From Corticium candelabrum (Eukaryota > Porifera > Homoscleromorpha > Homosclerophorida > Plakinidae), in contig NC_085093.1 of the NCBI RefSeq assembly GCF_963422355.1, positions 7,653,618 to 7,717,617 on the forward strand: a stretch of 64,000 bases of DNA, in the 5' to 3' direction. Under the pieces are notes generated by a model. That model did not search any database and was not told where the DNA came from. It was given only the letters and a program-made list of their open reading frames with translations. Of the stretch, positions 45,951-57,600 are shown piece after piece (the first letter of the stretch is position 1; each line of letters begins with the position of its first letter). The translations under genes were made by a program, and so were the position numbers.

Positions 45951-47090
45951 TAACGGCGGAACAAACGGTATTTAACACCGGTCCTCCCTTGGAACAAAAT
46001 TCTTCCTTCCCTCGTTCGAGGAATCTCTTCCGAAGATTGATGTGATACACCTTGGTGTTGCCCCCGACGTCAATTCTATTGTCATTCAATCCGACTCTCT
46101 TCTTCACTACATAGAGCCCCCTCCATTTCATTAATAGTTTGTTCGTGTCCGTAGGAGAAGAACAAGGGCTTTGTCACCCACCGACAGTTCGCGATGTCCA
46201 GCTCTCAGATCGTAATACCTTTTCTGGTGTTGCTGGGCCTTCTGTGGCTCCTCGCGAGCTATCCCTAACGTGTCCTCGAGTCTTTCTCTTAGCTCGGTAA
46301 CGTATTGGTAGCTCGTCCGCATGTCCACATCATCTCCTTCTCGTGTCCATAGGCGGCGAAGAAGACGCATAGGACCCCGCACTGTCCGTCCATAAATCGG
46401 TTCAAAGAGCGAAAACCCTGTAGACTTGTGAGGTGCTTCGCGATACGCTAATAAGAGTGCATCTATGTACCAGTTACACTGCCTAGGCTTCTCCGTACAC
46501 AAGCGTCTTAACATTGTCTTCAGTGTGTCATTAAACTTCTCCACCAGACCATTGCACATTGGGTGGTATGGTGTGGTGGTGATTTGGCGTATACTCAACA
46601 ATCGAGAGACTTCTGTCATGCAATCAGAAATAAATTGGGTGCCTAGGACACTGAGCACTTCCTCTGGCACTCCCACTCGGCTATAGATGCCAACAAGAGC
46701 CTCAGCCACCGACTCGGAACTAATATTCTTAAGTGAGATGCTTTCTGAGTATCTGGTAGCATAGTCAATAAACGTCAAGATGTATCGGTGTCCAGCATTA
46801 CTAGGAGGGAAGGTCGGTTCTACTAAGTCCACTGCCACTCTCTTAAAAGGAAAATTTGTCAAAGGAGTACTCTGCAACGGTACTCTGGCACAATCTCCTT
46901 TCTTGTCCGTACGCTGACAAACTTCGCAAGACTTGCAAAATTGTGACACGTCTTTTCTCACTCCAGGCCAATAGAAGTTGCTGAAGACTTTTTCAGCAGT
47001 TTTCTTTGATCACAAATGGCCACTCAAGATAGAATCATGAGCCAATTCCATAACTTCGCGACGGAGCGGTCTAGGAACGACCACTTGCTT
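45754..47090 (-). pseudogene. Gypsy C integrase and linker to RT
   Basis: Zinc-binding part SNFYWPGVRKDVSQFCKSC (frame broken by a stop near 47010), core VDLVEPTFPPS with YILTFIDYATRYSE, and NGLVEKFNDTLKTML. The position of the second catalytic Asp reads LSVLGTQF instead of the usual SDxGTQF, so a catalytic residue is lost. The C-terminal domain (MKWRGLYVVKKRVGLNDNRI, VYHINLRKRF) is in the next frame at 46131-45754 and is followed by the RT entry. One 276-aa frame (46961-46131) is open. Confidence 0.86.
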
Positions 47091-47161
47091 CACTGGCACT
47101 CCACCATTGACTCTAGGATGAGCGTATGATCGATAGAGGATGTCAACCTTCACTTCATACG

Positions 47162-47719
47162 TCACAACTTGTTGTCCCTTGGTCTTGGGCTCTGTAAATT
47201 GCCTGTACTTCTTAATCGTGTCATCGCCCTTTGCAATTGCATCAAACGCTCCCTGTCTATTGCCACCGACTGCCTCGCTTCTGGAACTCGCAATGGGACA
47301 GTGTCTCTTCCCAACCTCGCCTGAGCTCTGGTCACCACTCCAGCCAAATGATGATTGGCATCGGGATCTCCTGCTCTTCCCGCCCCTGGGACGTTGCCTA
47401 TGATTACATCACATATTGGGGTTTGTAAACACAAAGCCTCTACTGTACCCGACAAGTAGCGAGTGTCAATTTCAACACGAGCTATCGGCACTCTCCTGGT
47501 AGTATTGTCGACCAATTGGATAAAGCCGTATTCTCCCGTGAACTGATCTTCTCTTACGAATTTCTGCTTGATAATCACTCCACTGCATCCAGTGTCTCGC
47601 AACGTCTCGATCTTGGTGTTACCCACCGTTTCTTCAACGATGGGCATCTCCGCAAGATTAGTCCGCTTCCGTATTTCAGCGCTGCTGACGAAAGGAACTT
47701 TCTCTCCTGAATCCAACAC
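47162..47719 (-). CDS. Gypsy C aspartic protease
   Basis: A 185-aa open frame holds the catalytic motif LRDTGCSGVIIKQKFV, then GFIQLVDNTTRRVPIARVEI and ICDVIIGNVPGAG, the retropepsin pattern with the same DTGCSG motif as gypsy B. The C-terminal basic linker leads to integrase. The frame is open, but neighbours are broken, so the polyprotein would not be made. Confidence 0.78.
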   Translation of the reverse strand: MLDSGEKVPFVSSAEIRKRTNLAEMPIVEETVGNTKIETLRDTGCSGVIIKQKFVREDQFTGEYGFIQLVDNTTRRVPIARVEIDTRYLSGTVEALCLQTPICDVIIGNVPGAGRAGDPDANHHLAGVVTRAQARLGRDTVPLRVPEARQSVAIDRERLMQLQRAMTRLRSTGNLQSPRPRDNKL

Positions 47720-47879
47720 TAAGTATCCCCAAGGATCATAATGGGATAGGTCAGGGACAGAAGCAAACTGCGACTAATCCCTTGATGAAAGACACCCGGC
47801 ACCCACATCTTCTGACTCTCGTTCGAACCTCCTGCTGAATTCCCTGTTCATGCTAATGCTTCCTTATGGCCGTCGCCGC

Positions 47880-48195
47880 TTTCTGCCGTGACTTCGCATC
47901 ACCGCCGGTCCCACGCTGATGAGACCAGCAGTCTCTTGCCTCATGCCCCAGTTTGCTGCTTATGTAACACACTCTTCAAGGTCTAAACTTGAATTCCGAC
48001 GCTTTGTGGCCGAATTTCTTGCAAAGGTAGCACTGAACGCTTGGATTCTCCAGTAATGCCTCCTTAGGTTGAGCACAGTTGGCTTCCCCTGAAGCGAGAG
48101 AGGAGTTTGATTGATGTGTGGTCGGGACAGAGTAGAACTTGCGGTTATGGGCTGTCAAAACTCTCCGCTACCTGCGCTAACTCCATAAGATTGAG

Positions 48196-48264
<69 letters not shown>

Positions 48265-48960
48265 GATGCGCTGCTAAATCTCTTAGACATGCGTTGATAA
48301 ATAGTTCTCTTATGAACAGGTCCTTGATGCCATTCGATGTGTCTGCAGTATGAGACAACAAGATTCATTTGTCAAGATACGTATTCAACCGAGTAATAAA
48401 CTGCTCCAGGTTCTCGTACAGCTCCGGGCGACACTTCCTAAACTTGTTGCGGTATCCATCTGTCGTTAAGTCATAGCGCTTGAGTAAGGCTTCCTTCAGT
48501 AAACGAAGTTGAGAGCAGCGTCGTCCGGCATTCTGGAATACACGTCTAAAGCCTTATCAGTGAGCAACGCACTTAAAGCTGTTGCCCATTCAAAGTCGGG
48601 CGAACCGTTGCTCTTTGCAAACCTCTCAAAACGTTGCAAGTAGCTATCTATTTCATCACTACTTTCCTGAAAAGGAGGTAATTTAGGAAACCTGCCTGGT
48701 CGCTTACCACTACCAACTCCTGGCTCGGTAGCTATCTCCACTTCTGTGGCCGATTCCCCTTCTACTTTCTTCATCTCCAACTAGTGCTTATAATATACGA
48801 TCCGCTTCTCTCGCGTCGACTTCTAACTGTATCCTCTTCAAGTCTCTTTCTCTCTTCTCTTTGAATTGATTGCTGCTCTGTCACGAATGCTTGCAGCGCT
48901 TCGCCACTCAGGCACATTCTCTCTTCCCATTTCAATTAATCGCTCCATTCTATGTACTTG
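47880..48960 (-). pseudogene. Gypsy C Gag
   Basis: PKLPPFQESSDEIDSYLQRF and WATALSALLTDKALDVYSRM (48780-48496), then KRYDLTTDGYRNKFRKCRPE and LEQFITRLNTYLDK in another frame, and a degraded knuckle CYLCKKFGHKASEF in which the last Cys is Phe (about 48030). This is the SCAN-like Gag type also seen in gypsy B. A (CT)n(CA)n run at 48196-48262 interrupts the coding trace. Confidence 0.75.
48196..48262. repeat. (CT)n-(CA)n microsatellite in gypsy C gag
   Basis: (CT)n to 48211 and (CA)n to 48261. Expansion inside the coding part of an inactive element. Confidence 0.93.
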
Positions 48961-49078
48961 ACTCTACTCACTCACCTTCCAAACTCTTCTACTTGTGACC
49001 CACGTCTCACTTCTCGAATTGCTGCAACGTTTTCGGCACACGTTCCTTTCGCTTTTCCTTTCCCGCCTGAGCCCCCAG

Positions 49079-49334
49079 TGTAACGAACGGTCTTCTCAAA
49101 GGATAGGCGAATGCGTGCCACGCTACGACGTTCAACGACTATCTGGGTCGATGATACACACACGCCTTACGTGTTTAGTCCCCACAACTTCCAAATCACA
49201 CACCAATTCACTCTACACAACCGGCGTATATACATGTATAGCAATCCTACCCGATCATTAGTGAACCCCACCCAAAATTCCCTTATTTGGTAACCCAAAA
49301 GTCAGACTGTGGCTTCTCGTTAGACACGTGTTTC
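49079..49334 (-). repeat. 5' LTR of gypsy C
   Basis: 256 bp. It matches the 3' LTR from CTTCTCAAAGGATAGGC to GACTGTGGCTTCTCGTTAG. Its inner end CGTTACA is followed (minus strand) by CTGGGGGCTCAGGCGGG, the probable primer-binding site. Confidence 0.87.
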
Positions 49335-49621
49335 GAAGACGATGATACCTTCACTGTCGAGATCGATCGATTCGGCGTGCGCGAGCGACAATTGATGACG
49401 CTACGACTCGCCGTTTGGAGAAAACGCACACACGAACGCACGCACGCACGCGAGCACACAGCTATCCTTTATATAAGAGTATAAGTGTATAGATGTTGGC
49501 ATGACAACTTTGTCCATCTTATACCTAAGGTAAAACCTGAAATGTACGCAAACAATCCAATAAGTTCTCAGGCCGACAAAATTGTCTTCTGAATACTGCT
49601 GTCAACAAGTAAAGTAGAAGA
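49335..49621. other. Flank of gypsy C and probable OGDH 3' untranslated region
   Basis: The part next to 49621 should be OGDH 3' UTR (minus strand). No canonical AATAAA is seen. A short CACG-rich run lies at 49425-49460. Confidence 0.4.
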
Positions 49622-50102
49622 TCAAATAGACAACGCTAAGTCTATCAGTCGCTTCTGCTCTTCCAAATGATGCTTCTTATTGCCAGTAGCTGTGGCTGCA
49701 GACGGAGGTCTCCCAGCGTACCTTCAACATAAACATGTTTCATATGCCCTACAAACTTTGGGCAGAGCACACAACAATCATCATACGTGACACGTCGTGT
49801 CCCAGCAAGTGCAGTAGCTAGACGAGGCTGCACGTATGTCCAAGCTCCCATATTCTTTGGTTCTTCTTGTGCCCACACAATATCTGCGTTAGGATACTTC
49901 TTAGCCTCTAGGATCACCAGATCAAAAGGAAATGGAGACAACTACACAAACAACATCTACAAGTGGCAAGTAACAAAATGCACAAATGAATAGAAAACCT
50001 GTTCAACTCTGACAATAGCAATGTGGGATCCATGCCCTCTTGTCTTCTTAGCCTAAGCAGAAACTCAACTAAGAACCACACACACACACACACACGCACG
50101 CA

Positions 50103-50134
<32 letters not shown>

Positions 50135-50686
50135 CCATATACACACACAACTAAACGTTAGGAGCTGCCAAACACTGGTCACACCCCATGTTAGCCGGGC
50201 TCCTGTGTGGGCCTGTGCTAAAAATCTCCTGGAGCCAGGCCAGGTACTCACAGGAGCACCAGCTTGTGAAGCCAACCGTAGTGTGAGCACCCAAAGTCTC
50301 ACCTAGACCCCAGTGGCTGATGTCACGCCACATGCGATGGGCGCTTAGTCCCTCAGTCAAAGACCAGGTACGTGTCTATACTCCTGAGTCAAAAGAAGCA
50401 ATTGTGTGTGTGAGTTTCACGCCATAGTTCGTCATCACTGTAACTTGAAATTGCAAACCTGCAAAGTCCTGGATGTACACACTCTATTGGATAAATCCCT
50501 AACCAACTGAGCTGTAACACCACTCACTCACTCACTCACTTTATTCAATTTCACTGGTAAACACACTTTATCTGACAGTCACTCGCAAGAAAACTTGTGC
50601 ATCACTATCACTAATACAAACTAAACACTACAACACACCTACACAAACTCACAGCTAACTACGTAAAGTCACCACACTCACTCACT

Positions 50687-50717
<31 letters not shown>

Positions 50718-53700
50718 GCACGCACACACACACACACAGTGTCCAGCAGACTTAGGCTTTGGAGACACAGATGTGTCATTTATGCATACAAACAATAATT
50801 ATGTCGTGCTCAACCAGATCAGTCCGGTTTGTAAAGTCTATTACAAGTACCAGAAGCAAACCCTGCTTCAGAAGTACTTAGACCATCACGGCTGTCTAGA
50901 CAGAAGACAAGACTTTACGAAGGATCCGAGTAGATCCCAGAAGCACTGTTTTCTGTAAGTGCTGCAGGTTGTGATGACCTGGAATAATGTCCAGCCACCG
51001 TGCAATACCTGCTTGAACTGTGCCCAAAGCTTCCAAGACCACCGAAACCACCAGTGTTCGACAATGCCACATGCAACTTATCTCCACTCGCAAGTCGCTG
51101 TACTTCGCCAACTTCTCAGCATGTTTCTTGCCAATGCTGCCATCAGGACAGCTGATATCCATAAGAAGACAAGTGTTTGTCTTCTTATTTCTGAAACAGA
51201 TGTCTGGACGATTGGCTTTGATCTTCCTTGCAGCGAGGATGGCGGTATCCCACATCATAGTAATGTCATCCGTCTCCATAAGCCTATCAGGATGATGCCA
51301 ATACCATCTGCTCTCCACTCAAACCCCAAGATGACGAAAAACATCCCAGTGAATGATGGAGGCCACCTGATTGTGTCGATCAGTGTAGTCCGTCGGTGCC
51401 AAAGCCTTACAGCCTGCCACAATGTGGTCGACTGTTTCAAGGCCTACACTGCACATGCGGCAAGTAGGACTGACATCACAATGTAGAATCTTGCGCTCAT
51501 AGTACCGAGTCCCAAGAGTTTGGTGCAACAACCAGTCCATCAGTTGCAGCAGGAAGATTCGCTGCCTTTAGCCATCCGTAGGTCTCTTTCATGTCCACAG
51601 GTGGTTGCTCAGTGAGACGGCGATACTGCCAGTGCATAGGCTTCCCGTTCCAGAACCGCACACAAAGAGAACTGCAACACGTACGGTAATGTCTCGCATC
51701 TGTTTCAGGCGCTTGCTCGAAGCCACCTTCAACCCAGATGGATGCATTCCTGTGTAAGCTCTGCGACTTGTCGTCTGAAGCAAGACTCCTCTGCAGCTGT
51801 GCAGTAAACCGACAAGCCATGCGCCTGATTGAGTGCAAAGATTTTCCGGAGTCACACTCCCGTATCATCTGTATGAATAGATCAGAACAGTCAGCAAGGT
51901 AACAGTTGAGCCTCACAATACAAGATTGATATGTCGACTCAATCTGTTGTAACCCCTACCCCAACACTGCAAGGAGCGTACAGTCGGTCTATGTCTGCAG
52001 CAGGATGGTAGACACCGTGCATAGAGAGGAGCTTTCTGGTCCGTCAATCGAGCTGCTGCAGGTCCGTGTACTCCCAATGAATGACGCCAAAAAAGGAAAT
52101 TGAGAACTGGTAGTGCAAACCAATTGATGGCTAGAATCTTGTTCTGACCATACAACTCAGTCCGGAGAACCACCTTCACTCTGCGGAAGTACTCACGACG
52201 GAGTCTCTCCAGCATCAGGCTGTGCTGAATGCAGTTACTCTCATCTACACCCAAGTACTTGTAGACTTGACCCAGTTCCAGACAGTTGATGGTGTTCGTT
52301 TTTCCTACCGTCACTCCAGAGTTGTGTCCAGATAGTCTGCCGTTGACAAAGTATGCAACAGCACATTTGTCCAGACTAAACTTCATCTGGATGTCATCAG
52401 AGAAGGTGAGAACTGTGTGCAACAACCCATCCAACTGATCAGAGTTTCTGCCATACAGCTTCAGATCATCCATGTAAAGTAGATGACTGATGAGCTGACG
52501 TTTGGCAGTCTCACCATGCCCAGTGGTCATCCGGTAGCCGTAACCGGTTCTGTTTAACTCCTTACTCAGAGGATTGAGAGCCATACAGAAGAGAAGTGGA
52601 GAAATTGAGTCACCTTGGAAAATACCCCTCCTGGTCTGCATAAGCCTTGTCTTGATCATACTGTTCCCGCAAGAAAGCACCATCGATGCCCTCCAACTCT
52701 TCATCACAAATGAGAAGAACTTGCACAAGACTGGACTGATCTTATGGATCTGAAAGCATTGGAGCAACCTACTGTGTGGCATGCTGTCATAGGCTTTCTG
52801 GTAGTCCACCCAAGCCATGCTCAAGCTCTTGTGCCACAACCGTTTGCAAACGTTTACTGCAGAAGTTTACCATAACGAAGAAATAAAGCATTGAAATTAC
52901 CTGCGTGGGCGTGTTTAGTACCCGCATGTGGCATGAGCGTAGCTCTGATTGTTGGTTAGCAAGGAAGACAAACTGAGACTCCAAATTATCACGCAAGTAT
53001 CGACTGTGCCATTACAACCGTGGAGCCTCAAAAGGAGACCCTTCTTAGATTAGTTCATAGATCATGTTTCGCTGAATTTTGGGTGCGTTAGCAGCAATTG
53101 GTATGATTAAACCTAAGAGAGTAAGACTGTATGTAGATACGGGAAATCATCTGAACAACTCGTTGCCTATTCTCTGCTTCTGTGGTTGTCTGGACCATAG
53201 GTTTCCTGCAGGAAGATACCGGCCTTGTATCTTTCTTTCAACAAGTTTTACTATTTGGTGAAAGTGCTGTGCAGTATAACCAAAAATAACGTCAAAGTCC
53301 CAAGGCTTTAGCAAGAGAGCTATTGTTAGCAGACGACTGCAACGTACTTGACTTGATGCACAGCCTAAAGCATCCAGCACACGGATGACACATTCAGCAC
53401 GTCATGTAGGTGTTTGAGCTGTCATTAGTCTTAAAAAAAGACAGAAGAGCCTTTCAATCAATGCGAGATCTGATCCATATGGAAGTAGCAAGCTTTCAGT
53501 TTGTACTTGTCTGTTATAGAAAATGTGTGTAACTTGTGTCATGTTTTGCTATTTCTTTCTTTTTGTCTTGCTATTTAATTTGACACATCCAATAAAAACA
53601 ATGCATGTAGAAGCTGCATTTGCGTTGCAGTAAACCTACTACATCCACAAACGGAAACCAAGAGTATAACAGCTCTGTAAACAAACTGTTTAGATGACAG

Positions 53701-54553
53701 CTGTCTTTCCGTCATTCCCTATTCAAGATTCCTGTTTGCCAATAGGCGTGTAACCTCTCAAACAAGAGCACGCCGTTGTATGTGAGGGTAATTTACCAAC
53801 CTTCATGCTATGATACTTCTACGCCCAAGAACCACATGCACCAAATTGAAGTTTCTATTTCTACCCTTAACATTGATCTGATACAATATGAGTCAATCAC
53901 TATTCTTTAGATTTCTTCTGATGATTCACTTCTGCGTCTGTTATTCGGATGGGTTCGCCATCTACTAATTAGCAAACCCTTGATTTCGCTTGAGAACTAA
54001 CCACTTGATGAGTCTTCCTTCAAGTTGTGGGAACTTGGCTCTTCTACCAGTTGCTTTCCTCGTCTTTCAAACAGACACTTGATGGTCCTTTCTCAGATCT
54101 TCAAGCATGCCTCTGTTTTATCCACACTTAAAGGCAACCACGAGAAACTCCTTACTCTCTTAAAGCCCTACCAACTTTTCCACCTACTTTGTCAAACTTT
54201 GTGAGCCACCAACTTGAAATTGATGGTATACACTTTCCTGCAGCCTCTCGGCTTACCAGTAGTTGTTTCGTCAATAGATCTTCATGATTCATCGTCCTCT
54301 GTTCTGCTGCTTTGCTGGGAGCATCCCCCACTTTAGCACATGGTAACACCTATACTTCCATTCTTTAAAATAGACAAAATACAAAGCAACCGCAGAATAC
54401 AATGATTACCTCGGGATATAACAGCACCTCACCTTATAATGGCATCCATCATAGTTCAAACTCTATTTAGAATAATTTCCGGTAAAACTCACTTATAGCA
54501 GCATGCTCTTGTTTCTAATTATAAAGTAATCGCTTCTCTATACATTCCAAAGC

Positions 54554-54609
<56 letters not shown>

Positions 54610-57600
54610 CGCACGCGAGCAAAGTAGGCTCTCCAATGATGCGGTGGAAAGAAGCGATCAAACTGTCATTCAGCTGCTGTTCTACCCTAGACTCGACTGT
54701 GCCCATTGTTAGATTGTCGGTCTCCTCTAGAGGAGTCGACCTCCACGTGAAATCTCTCAATGATGTGACTGCGACGACAGATGGTCAATTTCTCGCCTAT
54801 TAAACCTACCTGTGGATCAAATGTATTCTTTACTACTAGCAGACGCGGAAGCGAGTCATGAACCAGACATCTGTTATTATTACAATGGCAATCAAAACCA
54901 TCTGGCTATCTTCTTACCACAATCATATTATCTACTAAAAAGGCACAGCACCAGTGTACACTAGCCTCGACGCTAGGCCTTCCTCTGCTTTTGGTGGTCC
55001 TTCCATGCGAGGATAGCAACGGGGCAGCATCACATGAGAAAACATCACGTGATACCCCTTGCTATCCTTGCGTAGAAGGACCACCAAAAGTGAAGGAAGG
55101 CCTAGTGTCAAGGCTACGTGTACACAACTCCTAGGCCTACCTCAGCCAGAATAGATTCATGCTAAATTAATGGTAAACTGCAAGCTAACAGCGTGAAAGC
55201 AAGCATGCCCCTATCCTATGATTTGGCTGTGTATAGTGTAGTTTCCAATCATGAATGTGTGGTGTTGCTTTATTCACTATATCTGGTCATTACACGCCTG
55301 CGCTCACCTTCCCTAATGTTTGCACAGCGAGTGTCATTTATTACCGTCAACATGGATAAAAGCAAGATATTTTTAATCTTCGGGATCTTTAATTAAAACC
55401 GTTTGGTCACATACAGGAGGAACAAATGATACAAAAGTTTTGCTTCTCTGCCCAATAACAGAATTATATCATGGCAATTTGTGTTAATTACCTTAATTAA
55501 TTTACCCCGGCCAAAGAATGAGCTAATCAGCTAGCATGATAGTAAAGAGGTCGGTTGTAAAATAGCAGAAAGTGAGAAACAAACACCTTATAGCTAGCGC
55601 TTCAACTTGTCAGTGTTGGCCTTTCCTTCATGATGCAGCAATGAGGGCCATATCACCAACATAACCGGGGCTCTATCTTTCATTACAGTAGGTTCGTTTG
55701 ATAGTTTATGAATGAACCACAATCTGTTCTACAATGGTACTACCAATCTCTCTCAAGATATCATCTTCATACTTGTCAAAAGTTTCCTGCATTGTTTGTA
55801 AACTAAACTCCCACTGTTCTTTTAGAGACACAGTCTAGTAGTACACTTTTACGCAATACAAAAAATATTTTTGAATTTTTTCTCAAATCGAAGAATCCAT
55901 GCTGACTATCGCATGAAACAATCCTGTTTGCTGAATAACAAAATGAAACCCAAATCTTGTGATAATTTTACCAGTTCCCAAAATCTATTGGACGATCAGA
56001 TCTCAAAAAACCCTGTCAACAATTACAGGTTAGCCAAGTCTTGATAGCTCTATCCTGTCCTGTTGCCTCCCATTCTTCAAACAGCCAATAATGTTTAACT
56101 TTGTCATAATAAGCAGCAATAGAAAAGCGCAACTGCAAAGTATTAGCAAATACTAGTCACATCAATTTAACACTCTACACTACTGTGTTAACTGTTCCTT
56201 ACGCAACATCTGTAAGTTAATACATTAAATGAGCTTGCCTCTTCTTCTGCCAGACCCATGTCCCCATCCTCAAAATAGCCATTTCAACTGTCTATCCAAC
56301 CGAACAGGACCTACTGAGAATGAGCACAATTTTGGTGAACCTGTGTGCAAGCATGAAGGGCACACTATTGCACACGCTCATCATTTTCATAGATAATATT
56401 CACTGATAGACATTCATAAAATGAATAGTGGAGTATCTTCTAGGAATTATGCTGCCCTGAACAAATGCAACTACTGCACACTGTGATTAGTGACTCAATA
56501 TGACACACAAACGTGTGTGATATATCACAACTTGGGCCTTCACCCATTAATAGAAATATTGCAGTGAAACAGTAAAGATTTACTTCATCTTTAGTCTTCT
56601 CTCCAAGTTTTCTAAGCCGTACTTTACATGTTAGAGTCTCTCCAGCCCTTTGACAGCAGTAAGCATCAATAGTTTTACATATATATAGTTTCCAAACAAA
56701 CGACAATAAGAGCTTCCCTTAAACTGCATAGTATATTAGACTTCCAAAACTTAAGTGAACGACATCATACCATAGTAGGCATACCACAGCAGTCTGCTAA
56801 CCTGTTGCATAGCAACTGGCCACTGGTAGCTTCCGTGTCTAAAGCCGTTGTAAGCTTGACTGTGCCCCCAAATAGAGTTTTCCACTTGTTCTAGGTGAGA
56901 AAACCAGTACCCATTTGGGCGCCTGCATTGACCATTTGTAGTTGCTGAAGCCGATGTGGTCAACACCTCAAGCGTGGAAACTTGCAAAGTGCACTTTACT
57001 CAATTGCAAGTATGTACACTCATACCTCCCTAATCGGAGCAGTATGGGATCAGCCACTGTCCGGATTCCAGAAATGTCCAGAAGATAGAGATAGGTAACA
57101 CGCGTTATATCCTTGGAATCCCAGACCGTCTTAATGTAAGGATTGGTGATACCAGATCTGCATACAGTATGCGTGTACAGTACAGACTTGTGCTACACTG
57201 TAATGTACATGTGTACTTCCCAATAGAGCATACGTTACACACGCGTTCTCTTGTGTACTGGCATGTGACTGTAGTCAAGACGGCTTGAGAATTGAGTGTT
57301 ATACAGGTAGCATCTTGCCAAAGTGCTTACCATCGGAGCCCCAAATTCTGATAAGCGCAGGGTAAAAGTGTCAAATCTAGGGAGGTGTCTGGATCTCGGA
57401 GGTCAGAATATTAGGAAGGTTCGAGTGTACTGTGAAGAACTCAAGGTTGCGGGTGTAGCTACTTGTCTTAGCTCCACTGTTCAGCAGCTGATTCAAACAA
57501 TGGGACATGGTATGACATCTATTTTTGATACAAACAAAATGCCTTTAATGTTACTATTATTTTTCATCTTTTCCCAATACCGTATAAGATGAAATTTCAT

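Larger units (their letters stand above)
44127..49334 (-). mobile_element. Gypsy C: Gmr1-like LTR retrotransposon (integrase before RT)
   Basis: Minus-strand order: 5' LTR (49334-49079), PBS, Gag (about 48960-47880), protease (47719-47162), integrase (about 47090-46131 and its tail to about 45950), RT (about 45950-44920), RNase H (44918-44400), 3' LTR (44404-44127). GAAGAC flanks it on both sides (44121-44126 and 49335-49340). No integrase lies between RNase H and the LTR, so the order equals that of gypsy B. It is uninterrupted but has several stops and frameshifts. A PBS beginning TGGGGGCTC resembles the proline-tRNA type. Confidence 0.88.

Noticed and set aside
44127..49334. Gypsy C read as a Ty1/copia element because of its domain order
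   Set aside because: RT, RNase H and integrase motifs (YVDD context, GLVEKF, RRYSTIEREC) are gypsy-like, and the order is known in the Gmr1-like gypsy group.
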